A stretch of DNA of 8,447 bases. Origin: an uncultured Collinsella sp. (GTDB taxonomy: Bacteria > Actinomycetota > Coriobacteriia > Coriobacteriales > Coriobacteriaceae). The DNA is taken from the NCBI GenBank assembly GCA_902494375.1, contig CABUTL010000042.1, positions 1-8,447 on the forward strand, in the 5' to 3' direction. The notes beneath the pieces were generated by a model. It had not been told where the DNA came from, made no database searches, and worked only from the letters and a program-made list of their open reading frames with translations. This document shows positions 1 to 5,453 of this stretch, piece by piece. The position numbers and the translations under genes were made by a program. Numbering within the stretch: position 1 is the stretch's first letter; every line of letters starts with the position of its first letter.

Positions 1-600
1 GGTCTTCTCGGCGGGGTCGGTGGCCTCGACGACGATATCGGCGGTGTTTTGCGTAAAGGCGCGCAGGTCGGCGACGTTCTCTGGGTCCTCGGCTACCGTC
101 TCTGCCACGATGTCGGCGGCGCCGGCGAGCGCCTTCTCGGGCGTGTCGAAGCCGGCTTCCTCGTTGACGTATGTCGCGGCGGCGTCGAGTGCGCTGCCCT
201 TGGCGGAAGCCTGCATGATGATCATGTTGGCAAGCGGCTCCAGGCCTGCTTCGCGGGCCTTCTGCGCGCGGGTCATGCGCTTTTTGCGGTAGGGCTTGTA
301 GAGGTCCTCGACACGCTGCAGCTGCGTGGCCTCGCGAATCTGCTGCTCGAGTTCGGGCGTGAGCTTGCCCTGGGCGTCGATGAGCAGAATGACGTCCTCT
401 TTACGCTGCTCAAGATTGCGTAGGTAGGACAGGCGCTCGTCGAGCGCGCGCAGAGCGACGTCGTCCATGCCGCCCGTTGCTTCCTTACGGTAGCGCGAGA
501 TAAAGGGAATGGTGTTGCCCTCGTCGATGAGCTTGACGGCCGCCTCGATGTTGGCGGCTTTAAGGTTGAGCTCGCGGGCGAGCTGGGCGATAAGATCCAT
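1..600 (-). CDS. tex: Tex-family transcription accessory protein, N-terminal part (cut by window edge)
   Basis: The 200 visible residues match the N-terminal region of Tex, a cytoplasmic RNA-binding protein linked to transcription. Two family hallmarks are visible: IPFISRYRKEATGG at residues 31-44, and LYKPYRKKRMTRAQKAREAGLEPLA-like sequence at about 100-124. The full family has roughly 700-780 residues, with a YqgF-like RNase H fold, helix-hairpin-helix motifs and a C-terminal S1 domain. All of these would lie beyond position 1. The ATG at 600 is preceded by AAGGAG at 605-610 with a 4-nt spacer, so the start is secure. The frame is open to the left edge, so the gene is truncated only by the window. 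It is separated from the operon on its right by a terminator and a repeat element, so it is probably transcribed independently. I could not find a convincing promoter. Family assignment is from remembered conserved motifs and is firm. Confidence 0.93.
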   Translation of the reverse strand, partial: MDLIAQLARELNLKAANIEAAVKLIDEGNTIPFISRYRKEATGGMDDVALRALDERLSYLRNLEQRKEDVILLIDAQGKLTPELEQQIREATQLQRVEDLYKPYRKKRMTRAQKAREAGLEPLANMIIMQASAKGSALDAAATYVNEEAGFDTPEKALAGAADIVAETVAEDPENVADLRAFTQNTADIVVEATDPAEKT

Positions 601-681
601 GGGACTCCTTGCGTTTAAGGTGCGTTTGCAGCACAGGGCTACCAAGGATACCACCCGTCCTAAAAGACTGTTTTGGGGCTG

Positions 682-843
682 CGCCATGAAAACGGCCCAT
701 CTACTACGTTTGAACCGTATAGGTCGACCATGCCTGGGTTTTCCGAAAATCGGCAAGTCGTCTACCTGCGGTTTTTATTTCGCGAAATTTGGCATGGTTG
801 AGGGCGATCGGTTAAACGTAGTAGATAGGCCCATTTCGTGGCG
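682..843. repeat. 162-bp nested inverted-repeat element between tex and the oxidoreductase operon
   Basis: The outer arms are 682-717 and 809-843 (36 and 35 nt). They are reverse complements apart from four substitutions and one single-base gap, and share the core ATCTACTACGTTT (699-711 on the left). An inner pair, 724-734 with 791-801, adds 11 bp with one G-T pair around ACCATGCC. The centre holds a small hairpin (743-753, CCGA/TCGG) and a perfect 12-nt palindrome ATTTCGCGAAAT (777-788). The order of nested arms suggests one long folded structure or a miniature mobile element. Frames crossing it are open but have no family features or ribosome binding site, so I do not call a gene. I have an impression that similar ATCTACTACGTTT repeats recur in Collinsella genomes, but cannot verify this here. 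Confidence 0.75.
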
Positions 844-903
844 AACGAATCAAGCTGAGGTGCAAAAAGGCCCCCGCCCCAGAAAAATCGTCGGCAAGGT
901 AGC

Positions 904-938
904 AAAAAGCCCCGCGGGCAGGAGGTTGCTCGCGGGGC
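904..938 (-). terminator. Intrinsic terminator of the SDR-MFS-Gfo operon
   Basis: A stem of 8 GC-rich base pairs (909-916 GCCCCGCG with 931-938 CGCGGGGC) is followed, reading the minus strand, by a run of five T at 908-904. It lies 74 nt after the stop codon at 1012, the expected place for the end of the operon. The other flank lacks a T run, so it should act only on the minus strand. Confidence 0.85.
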
Positions 939-1011
939 AAAGAAGAGGGGCTTATTTGTGGCGGACCGAGGGGCTCGGCATGGGGTTTCTGCCGCGGTCG
1001 CTCTTAAGGCA

Positions 1012-2052
1012 TTACAGCTCGACGAGCTGGCCGGTCTCGGCGGCCTCCTTGATGGCGTTGAGAAGTGTGAGCGTCTTAACGTTGTCGGCGGGGGTCACGA
1101 CGGGCTCGACCTCGCGGCGGACAACCTTCACAAAGTGCTTGAGCTGCATCTTGTGCGGCAGTGCCGGGTCGACCGCCGGGATCTCCATCTGCAGCGGCTT
1201 GTGCCAGTTGGAGGCGCCGTCGTAGGAGAACTGGTGCAGGCGGGGCAGCGACAGGGCGCCCAAGGTACCGCCAATAAAGTAGGCGTCGGCGTCGAAGGGG
1301 CGATACTGCGGATCCTCGCGAGCGGTTGCCTCCCAGTTCCAGGGGCTGGCGGTGGCGTCGGAGATGGTCATGCTTGCGAGCGCGCCATCGGCAAAACGGA
1401 CGTTGACCACGGCGGAGTCCTCGGTCTCAAAACCGCGGGCGGCGCTGGACTGCATGCCCTGGACGGCAACGGGCTCGCCCAGCAGGTAGCGGAGCAGGTC
1501 GACGTCGTGCACCAGGTTGACCAGGATCGGGCCGGCACCCTTCTTGCGGCGCCACTCGACATCGAAGTACTCGTCATTCTTATAAATCATATAGTGGAAG
1601 CTCGACACGGTGAGCTTGCCCAGCTCGCCGGACTCGATGATCTCCTTGGCCTTGTTAACGAAGGGGTTGTGGCGACGGTGTTGACCCACGAGTACGGGCA
1701 CGCCGGCGGTCTCGGCCTCGGCGGCGAAGGCCTGAGCATCCTCGAGGTCGTTGGAGATCGGCTTTTCGACCAGCGGCACGATGTTGCGCTTGATGGCCTC
1801 GCGGGCAACGCCCAGGTGCAGGTCGTTGGGGGTGGCGATAATGACGGCCTCGGGCTTGACCTCGTCCATCATCTGGGCGGGATCGGTATAAAACGGCACG
1901 CCGGCGGCCTCGGCTGTGGCGCGGGCGCCCTCAAAGGCGTCGGCGATGGCGACGAGCTCGGCCTCGGGCTCCTCGGTGACAAAGCGGATGTGGTTGCGGC
2001 CCATGGCGCCGGCGCCGATAACGGCAATGCGGACGGGGTTGAGCTCAGACAT
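1012..2052 (-). CDS. Gfo/Idh/MocA-family NAD(P)-dependent oxidoreductase
   Basis: This 346-residue cytoplasmic protein has the two-domain layout of the family. An N-terminal Rossmann fold has GAGAMG at 13-18 and ATPNDLH at 73-79, and EKP at 96-98 carries the catalytic Lys97. The C-terminal part is the substrate/oligomerisation domain, with NLVHDVDLLRYLLGEP at 179-194 giving the conserved His182 and Asp185. The acidic residue usually four positions before the His is Val178; as far as I recall, a known subgroup with GPILxNLxHDxD shares this. Family members oxidise or reduce sugars, inositols, sugar acids or related polyols. The ATG at 2052 has AAGGAG at 2058-2063 with a 5-nt spacer. It is the last gene of a three-gene operon, 69 nt after the transporter, and is followed by a terminator. 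Substrate unknown; inositol or a sugar derivative is possible, but no specific motif decides it. Confidence 0.92.
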   Translation of the reverse strand: MSELNPVRIAVIGAGAMGRNHIRFVTEEPEAELVAIADAFEGARATAEAAGVPFYTDPAQMMDEVKPEAVIIATPNDLHLGVAREAIKRNIVPLVEKPISNDLEDAQAFAAEAETAGVPVLVGQHRRHNPFVNKAKEIIESGELGKLTVSSFHYMIYKNDEYFDVEWRRKKGAGPILVNLVHDVDLLRYLLGEPVAVQGMQSSAARGFETEDSAVVNVRFADGALASMTISDATASPWNWEATAREDPQYRPFDADAYFIGGTLGALSLPRLHQFSYDGASNWHKPLQMEIPAVDPALPHKMQLKHFVKVVRREVEPVVTPADNVKTLTLLNAIKEAAETGQLVEL

Positions 2053-2082
2053 TTCGACTCCTTAATACTGGTGACCGGTGGA

Positions 2083-2113
2083 ATGCGACAAAGGGGCTGT
2101 CCCTTTGTCGCAT
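2083..2113. repeat. Perfect 13-bp hairpin in the transporter-oxidoreductase gap
   Basis: Positions 2083-2095 (ATGCGACAAAGGG) and 2101-2113 are exact reverse complements around a 5-nt loop. On the minus strand the transcript would fold here 8 nt after the transporter stop codon and about 30 nt before the next start. No T run follows, so it is not a classic terminator. It could protect upstream mRNA, be an RNA-processing site or be a dispersed REP-like repeat. It would tend to lower expression of the last gene relative to the first two. Confidence 0.8.
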
Positions 2114-2121
2114 CGGTAAAA

Positions 2122-3378
2122 CTAAGCGGACTTCTTCTTGCTGTCGGAGACCATCATGTAGACGGTGAGTACGACGGCGATGGCGGCGATCACAATGGCG
2201 CCGTAGAAGGACTGCTGGTAGGCGGCGCTGCCGGCCTCGGCGTGATACAGCACAGCGGTGATGGGCTGGCTGATCCAGGTGGAAGCGGCGTAGCCCAAAA
2301 ACATGATGCCGTAGTTGACGCCGATGTTGCTGGTGCCAAAGGCGCCACCGGTGAGCGGCGGGTAGATGACGAGCAGAGCGCCAAAGCTAAAGCCGAGCAG
2401 GGCGAGCGCCACGAAGAACATGCTCTGCGTAAAGCTCATCGACATGATAACGAGGGCGACGATGGTGACGACAAGGCTGATGAGCAGCGACTTATAGGCG
2501 CCGATCTTGTCGATGATCTGGCCAAAGGACAGACGGCCAACCAGGTTGGCGCAGGTGTTGACGGAGACCACCACGCCGCCGAGGGCGACGGCAGCGGCGC
2601 TCGTGGGGTCGGCGAAGAGCTGGACGGCGGCGATGGAGGCAACCTTGCCCACGAGCAGGGTGCCCGCGGTGGCGGCAAAGGCGAAGGTGACGATGAGGAC
2701 CCAGAAGCGCGGGGTCTTGACCATCTCGCCTGGGGTGAGGTCACCGAAGGTACCGGCATGTGCGCCGCCCTTAGGGGCCTCGAAGCCCTCGGGCAGCCAG
2801 CCGGCCTCGGGGGCCTTCAGGAGCAGGGCGGAGGCGGCAATCGTCACAAAGAAGATGACGCCGAGCGCCTTAAGGGCGCCAAAGATGCCCAAGCTCGGGA
2901 TGAGCAGCGAGGCGAGCACCGGGGACAGCACGGCGGGGCCGGCGGTCGAAGCGGCCAGGGTGATGCCGGAGGCGAGACCCTTCTTGTCGATGAACCACTT
3001 TTGGCCGGTGGTGAGCGCCGGGTTGTAGCCCAGACCGTTGCCGACGGCGGCGACGAGCGAGAACCACAGGTAGAACTGCCACGGCTCGGTGACGGTGCCG
3101 GACATGAACCAGCCCACGCCGTAGCACACGGCGGCGGCGATCACGACGTTGCGCGGGCCGATCTTATCGGAGATGCGGCCGGCGAAGATGCCCGTCACGG
3201 CCATGATGGTCTGAAAGACCGGGAAAGCCCAGGTAAGGGCGCTCGACCACTCGGGGTAGACGGCGAGTAGGTTCTTGCTCACGACGGAATACAGCGCGAT
3301 TGAGCTGATGAAGAACATGGTGACGCACGCGGCGGAAAGCACGACGGCGCGACCCTTGTTGGAGTTGGTGGAAGCCAT
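2122..3378 (-). CDS. MFS transporter, OFA (oxalate/formate antiporter)-like family
   Basis: The protein has 418 residues and about 12 hydrophobic segments, typical of a major facilitator permease in the inner membrane. After the second helix comes motif A, GRISDKIGPRN (67-77), and the C-terminal half has an equivalent, GRLSFGQIIDKIGAYK (281-296). The central cytoplasmic loop contains LKAPEAGWLPEGFEAP (187-202), and LGYNPALTTGQKWF (116-129) lies after helix 4. Both are typical of OFA members, which carry small carboxylates. In helix 11 (about 352-370, NIGVNYGIMFLGYAAS) I see no lysine where oxalate carriers have their essential one, so oxalate is unlikely. I start at the ATG at 3378, which has GAAAGAG at 3383-3389. 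A TTG at 3396 would add six residues but has no ribosome binding site. It is the middle operon gene, 65 nt after the dehydrogenase stop, and is the likely importer of the compound that the two enzymes act on. Confidence 0.88.
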   Translation of the reverse strand: MASTNSNKGRAVVLSAACVTMFFISSIALYSVVSKNLLAVYPEWSSALTWAFPVFQTIMAVTGIFAGRISDKIGPRNVVIAAAVCYGVGWFMSGTVTEPWQFYLWFSLVAAVGNGLGYNPALTTGQKWFIDKKGLASGITLAASTAGPAVLSPVLASLLIPSLGIFGALKALGVIFFVTIAASALLLKAPEAGWLPEGFEAPKGGAHAGTFGDLTPGEMVKTPRFWVLIVTFAFAATAGTLLVGKVASIAAVQLFADPTSAAAVALGGVVVSVNTCANLVGRLSFGQIIDKIGAYKSLLISLVVTIVALVIMSMSFTQSMFFVALALLGFSFGALLVIYPPLTGGAFGTSNIGVNYGIMFLGYAASTWISQPITAVLYHAEAGSAAYQQSFYGAIVIAAIAVVLTVYMMVSDSKKKSA

Positions 3379-3401
3379 TGGACTCTTTCTAATCAATACG
3401 G

Positions 3402-3431
3402 GGGAGGAGCGGGCGTGTCCGCAGGCCTCCC
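3402..3431. other. Small hairpin in the SDR-transporter gap
   Basis: GGGAGG at 3402-3407 pairs with CCTCCC at 3426-3431, with a shorter GC-rich inner pairing between them. No T run follows on either strand, so it is not a terminator. It lies just upstream of the transporter ribosome binding site and could modulate translation or mRNA decay. Weak evidence. Confidence 0.35.
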
Positions 3432-3443
3432 TGTTAGGTTGGT

Positions 3444-4325
3444 TTACTGGTCAGTCGGCTTGGCGACGCCGGACTCATCGGACCAGAGCTCGACACCCTT
3501 GTTCTTAAGGTAGTTGTCGGCATAGGCGCGACGGCCGCCGGGCTTGGCGGTGAGGTCGCCCATCATGTTGGAGAAGCCGCCGTCGACCTTGATGGCGTCG
3601 CCGGTGGTAAAGTCCGAGCGCGTGGACGCCAGGAACATGACGGCGTTGGCGATATCGCTAACCTCGCCGATGCGGCGCGTGGCGATGAGGCGGCTGCGGC
3701 TCTTTTCGACCTCGGGGTCGGCGTAGAAGTTGGCCGACATTGGGGTCTTAACGAAGCAGGGCTCGACGCAGTTGGAGCGCACGCCGTAGGGGCCCCATTC
3801 GGCGGCGAGCATCTTGGACATCATGTTGACGCCGGCCTTGGTGGAGCTGTACACGCCCGAAAACGTCTCGGGGGAGTGGCTGGCAACAGTCGAGATGTGC
3901 ACTAGGCGACCCTGGCCGGCCTTGATCATCTCGCGACCAAAGCGCTGCGAGGTGATGAAGTAACCGGTGAGGTTGACGTTGAGCACCTGCTCCCAGTCGC
4001 TCAGCGGCAGGTCCTCCATGGCGGCGAAGCGAAGGATGCCGGCCGTGTTAACGAGGACGTCGACGCGACCGAAGTCGGCGATGGTGGCATCGACGGCGGC
4101 CTGAACCTCGGCCTCGTCGGTGGCGTTCATCTTGTAGCCCTCGGCGTGGATGCCAAACTCGGCGGCGAGGTCAGCGGCTGCGGCCTTGACCTTTTCCTCG
4201 TCCAGATCGAGCAGGACGACGTTGGCGCCGTTGCGGGCGAACTCGCGGCAAATCTCGACGCCCATACCGCCGAGTGCGCCGGTCACGGCGCAGACATCGC
4301 CCTCGAGCTTAAGCCAGTTGCTCAT
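3444..4325 (-). CDS. Short-chain dehydrogenase/reductase (classical SDR) with C-terminal extension
   Basis: This is a 293-residue cytoplasmic oxidoreductase. The cofactor motif TGALGGMG is at 15-22, and Asp40 at the end of the second strand favours NAD over NADP. The NTAG motif at 93-96 replaces the usual NNAG. NVNLTG at 116-121 carries the structural/catalytic Asn. The active-site YSSTK gives Tyr159 and Lys163. The catalytic Ser position, 13 residues before the Tyr, is Thr146 (in HISTVAS), with Ser145 and Ser149 nearby. DGGFS at 248-252 is the usual C-terminal signature, but about 40 more polar residues follow, longer than typical 245-255-residue members. The ATG at 4325 has GAAGGGAAG at 4331-4339 with a 5-nt spacer. 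It is the first gene of the operon, divergent from lysR. It probably oxidises a hydroxyl on the imported compound or on the Gfo enzyme product. The substrate cannot be named. Confidence 0.93.
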   Translation of the reverse strand: MSNWLKLEGDVCAVTGALGGMGVEICREFARNGANVVLLDLDEEKVKAAAADLAAEFGIHAEGYKMNATDEAEVQAAVDATIADFGRVDVLVNTAGILRFAAMEDLPLSDWEQVLNVNLTGYFITSQRFGREMIKAGQGRLVHISTVASHSPETFSGVYSSTKAGVNMMSKMLAAEWGPYGVRSNCVEPCFVKTPMSANFYADPEVEKSRSRLIATRRIGEVSDIANAVMFLASTRSDFTTGDAIKVDGGFSNMMGDLTAKPGGRRAYADNYLKNKGVELWSDESGVAKPTDQ

Positions 4326-4351
4326 AGGAACTTCCCTTCTTGTGCCTCCCT

Positions 4352-4378
4352 GTGGGTCGTTCCCATTAATCGACCCAC
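4352..4378. promoter_or_regulatory. Inverted repeat in the SDR leader
   Basis: GTGGGTCG (4352-4359) and CGACCCAC (4371-4378) are perfect reverse complements around an 11-nt spacer, ending 27 nt before the SDR start codon. It may be an mRNA leader hairpin or a regulator binding site downstream of the promoter. I cannot distinguish these. Confidence 0.5.
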
Positions 4379-4381
4379 GTG

Positions 4382-4393
4382 GTTTTCGCAGGT
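4382..4393 (+). promoter_or_regulatory. Candidate operator, left arm of a 12-bp inverted repeat
   Basis: GTTTTCGCAGGT here is repeated exactly in inverted orientation at 4498-4509. Its CGCAGGT core also occurs in direct orientation at 4414-4420. It lies just downstream of the proposed operon -10 box (4395-4400), where a bound protein would block or modulate transcription. Candidate site for the adjacent LysR protein, inferred from position and repetition. Confidence 0.45.
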
Positions 4394-4394
4394 T

Positions 4395-4423
4395 ATCGTA
4401 TGCTTTGCATTTGCGCAGGTGAA
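4395..4423 (-). promoter_or_regulatory. Candidate promoter of the SDR-MFS-Gfo operon
   Basis: On the minus strand, TTCACC (4423-4418) and TACGAT (4400-4395) are separated by exactly 17 nt, each matching four of six consensus bases. Transcription would start near 4388, giving a leader of about 60 nt. The imperfect -35 fits a promoter needing an activator, and the T-N11-A dyad overlaps it. Confidence 0.4.
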
Positions 4424-4428
4424 TTGCA
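4406..4428. promoter_or_regulatory. Candidate LysR-box: T-N11-A dyad
   Basis: TGCATTT (4406-4412) and AATTGCA (4422-4428) form a dyad with six of seven matching pairs around a 9-nt centre. It contains T-N11-A (T4410/A4422 and T4411/A4423), the pattern recognised by LysR-type regulators. The centre holds the CGCAGGT core (4414-4420) that recurs at 4387-4393 and inverted at 4498-4504. It overlaps the candidate -35 box of the divergent operon. Confidence 0.45.
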
Positions 4429-4456
4429 TATTTGTTAGAATGGCGTTAACCGTAGG

Positions 4457-4483
4457 TTTACACTATGCGATGCAGTTTATGCT
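4457..4483 (+). promoter_or_regulatory. Tentative lysR promoter
   Basis: TTTACA (4457-4462) and TATGCT (4478-4483) are separated by 15 nt, shorter than ideal. TAGAAT at 4436-4441 is an alternative -10 without a good -35. The start point would be near 4490, just before the inverted CGCAGGT copy, which could allow autorepression. Low confidence. Confidence 0.25.
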
Positions 4484-4497
4484 CAACTGAGCGCGTG

Positions 4498-4509
4498 ACC
4501 TGCGAAAAC
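4498..4509 (-). promoter_or_regulatory. Candidate operator, right arm of the 12-bp inverted repeat
   Basis: ACCTGCGAAAAC is the exact reverse complement of 4382-4393, 104 bp away. The pair brackets both divergent promoters, which would suit looping or cooperative binding by a tetrameric LysR protein. Its location in the lysR leader suggests autoregulation. Confidence 0.45.
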
Positions 4510-4514
4510 AACCC

Positions 4515-4538
4515 CCTGTGGCACCATGTGGCCACAGG
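4515..4538 (+). other. Leader hairpin just upstream of lysR
   Basis: CCTGTGGC (4515-4522) and GCCACAGG (4531-4538) are perfect reverse complements around an 8-nt loop. The loop contains the upstream ATG at 4526. The stem ends 9 nt before the ribosome binding site at 4548-4552, leaving that site free. It argues against the ATG as the true start. Confidence 0.6.
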
Positions 4539-4547
4539 CGCGAAAAC

Positions 4548-4552
4548 GGGAG
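4548..4552 (+). promoter_or_regulatory. Ribosome binding site deciding the lysR start
   Basis: GGGAG lies 6 nt before a GTG at 4559. The alternative ATG at 4526 has only pyrimidine-rich sequence upstream and sits in a hairpin loop. This site moves the start 11 codons downstream of the longest reading. Confidence 0.65.
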
Positions 4553-4558
4553 ATTGGC

Positions 4559-5437
4559 GTGTACGATCGACGACTTGAGGCCATATCGGCCGCCGCGGAG
4601 CTGGGAAGCTTTTCGCGTGCGGCGGCAAAATTGCGCGTGTCGACCCCGGCGCTCGTCAAACAGGTGTCGGGATTTGAGGCCGAGTTTGGTATCACGTTGT
4701 TCGAGCGCTCACACTCGGGCGTCAAGGTGACGCCGGCCGGCGCACTGCTGGTGGACGACGCGCGCTCGATCATGCGGCAGTCCGAGGACGCGCTGCGCCG
4801 TGCCCGACGTGCGGCGGGCGATGGCGGTGCTGTGCGCCTGGGCGTGTCGATGATGTGCCCGGGGCGCCAGACGCTGTCGATGTGGACGGGCATCCACGAT
4901 CTGGAACCGTCGCTGCGATTTGAGATCGTGCCGGTAAGCGACCTCTATGACGAGCGCGAATCCGTCATGCGCAGCTTGGGCCGCGAGGTGGATGTAGTGC
5001 AGTCGAGTTTTTCGACCCCACGCTGGGGGGACGCCTGCCAAAAGCTCCGCATCGTCAACGTGCCGTTTTATATCGATCTGCCGCGCACGAGCCCGCTGGC
5101 GCGCAAGAATCGCATTACGGTTGCCGACCTGGAGGGTATGCGTCTGCGCGTACTGCGCCACGGCAACGACGCCATGGACAGTCTGCGTATCGATCTGTTG
5201 GCCGACGGTGGCGTAGACGTGATCGATGTGGATAGCTTCGACTTTGCGCTCTTTAACGAAGCCGAGGAAAAGGGCGACGCGGTGCTCACCTGCGGCGCAT
5301 GGTCGGAGGTACACCCGGCCTTTGTGGGCGTGCCGTTCCTCTGCGGGCGAGAGGTGCCGGTCTTTCTGCACTACCCGCTCGAGCCAACCCTCCAAGTACA
5401 AAAATTCGTCAACGCCATGGCCCAACTCCTCAAATAG
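4559..5437 (+). CDS. LysR-type transcriptional regulator
   Basis: From the GTG start this gives a 292-residue cytoplasmic DNA-binding protein of normal family length. The winged helix-turn-helix covers about residues 3-62. LEAISAAAELGSFSRAAAKL (6-25), STPALVKQVSGFEAEFG (28-44) and LFERSHSGVKVTPAG (47-61) fit the LysR signature closely. Residues 92-292 form the two-lobed effector-binding domain, which is diverged and gives no ligand clue. The start is set by GGGAG at 4548-4552 and by the helix-turn-helix beginning at once, as is usual. It diverges from the SDR-MFS-Gfo operon with shared candidate operators between them, so it most likely activates that operon in response to its substrate and controls its own synthesis. 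Its TAG stop lies only 16 bp from the stop of the convergent GGDEF gene, with no clear terminator between them. Confidence 0.93.
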   Translation: MYDRRLEAISAAAELGSFSRAAAKLRVSTPALVKQVSGFEAEFGITLFERSHSGVKVTPAGALLVDDARSIMRQSEDALRRARRAAGDGGAVRLGVSMMCPGRQTLSMWTGIHDLEPSLRFEIVPVSDLYDERESVMRSLGREVDVVQSSFSTPRWGDACQKLRIVNVPFYIDLPRTSPLARKNRITVADLEGMRLRVLRHGNDAMDSLRIDLLADGGVDVIDVDSFDFALFNEAEEKGDAVLTCGAWSEVHPAFVGVPFLCGREVPVFLHYPLEPTLQVQKFVNAMAQLLK

Positions 5438-5453
5438 CTCATTTGGGACGGGT

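Noticed and set aside
509..1225. Plus-strand open frame across the tex start, the inverted-repeat element and the terminator
   Set aside because: It crosses the start of tex in antisense, a terminator hairpin and a repeat, and has no ribosome binding site or domain. Its middle is translated repeat sequence.
958..3270. Very long plus-strand open frame (770 codons) opposite the Gfo and MFS genes
   Set aside because: Composition is Gly/Ala/Val/Asp/His-rich with no domain or ribosome binding site. It is a by-product of the high-GC codons of the two well-supported minus-strand genes.
3379..3396. TTG at 3396 as the transporter start
   Set aside because: No purine-rich site upstream. The ATG at 3378 has GAAAGAG in front and begins a typical polar N-terminus.
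4526..4558. ATG at 4526 as the lysR start
   Set aside because: No ribosome binding site, it lies in a hairpin loop, and it would add 11 residues before the normal LysR N-terminus. The GTG at 4559 has GGGAG at good spacing.
4709..5425. Minus-strand open frame of 238 codons opposite lysR
   Set aside because: His/Arg/Ala-rich with no recognisable domain. The plus strand encodes a clear LysR protein.
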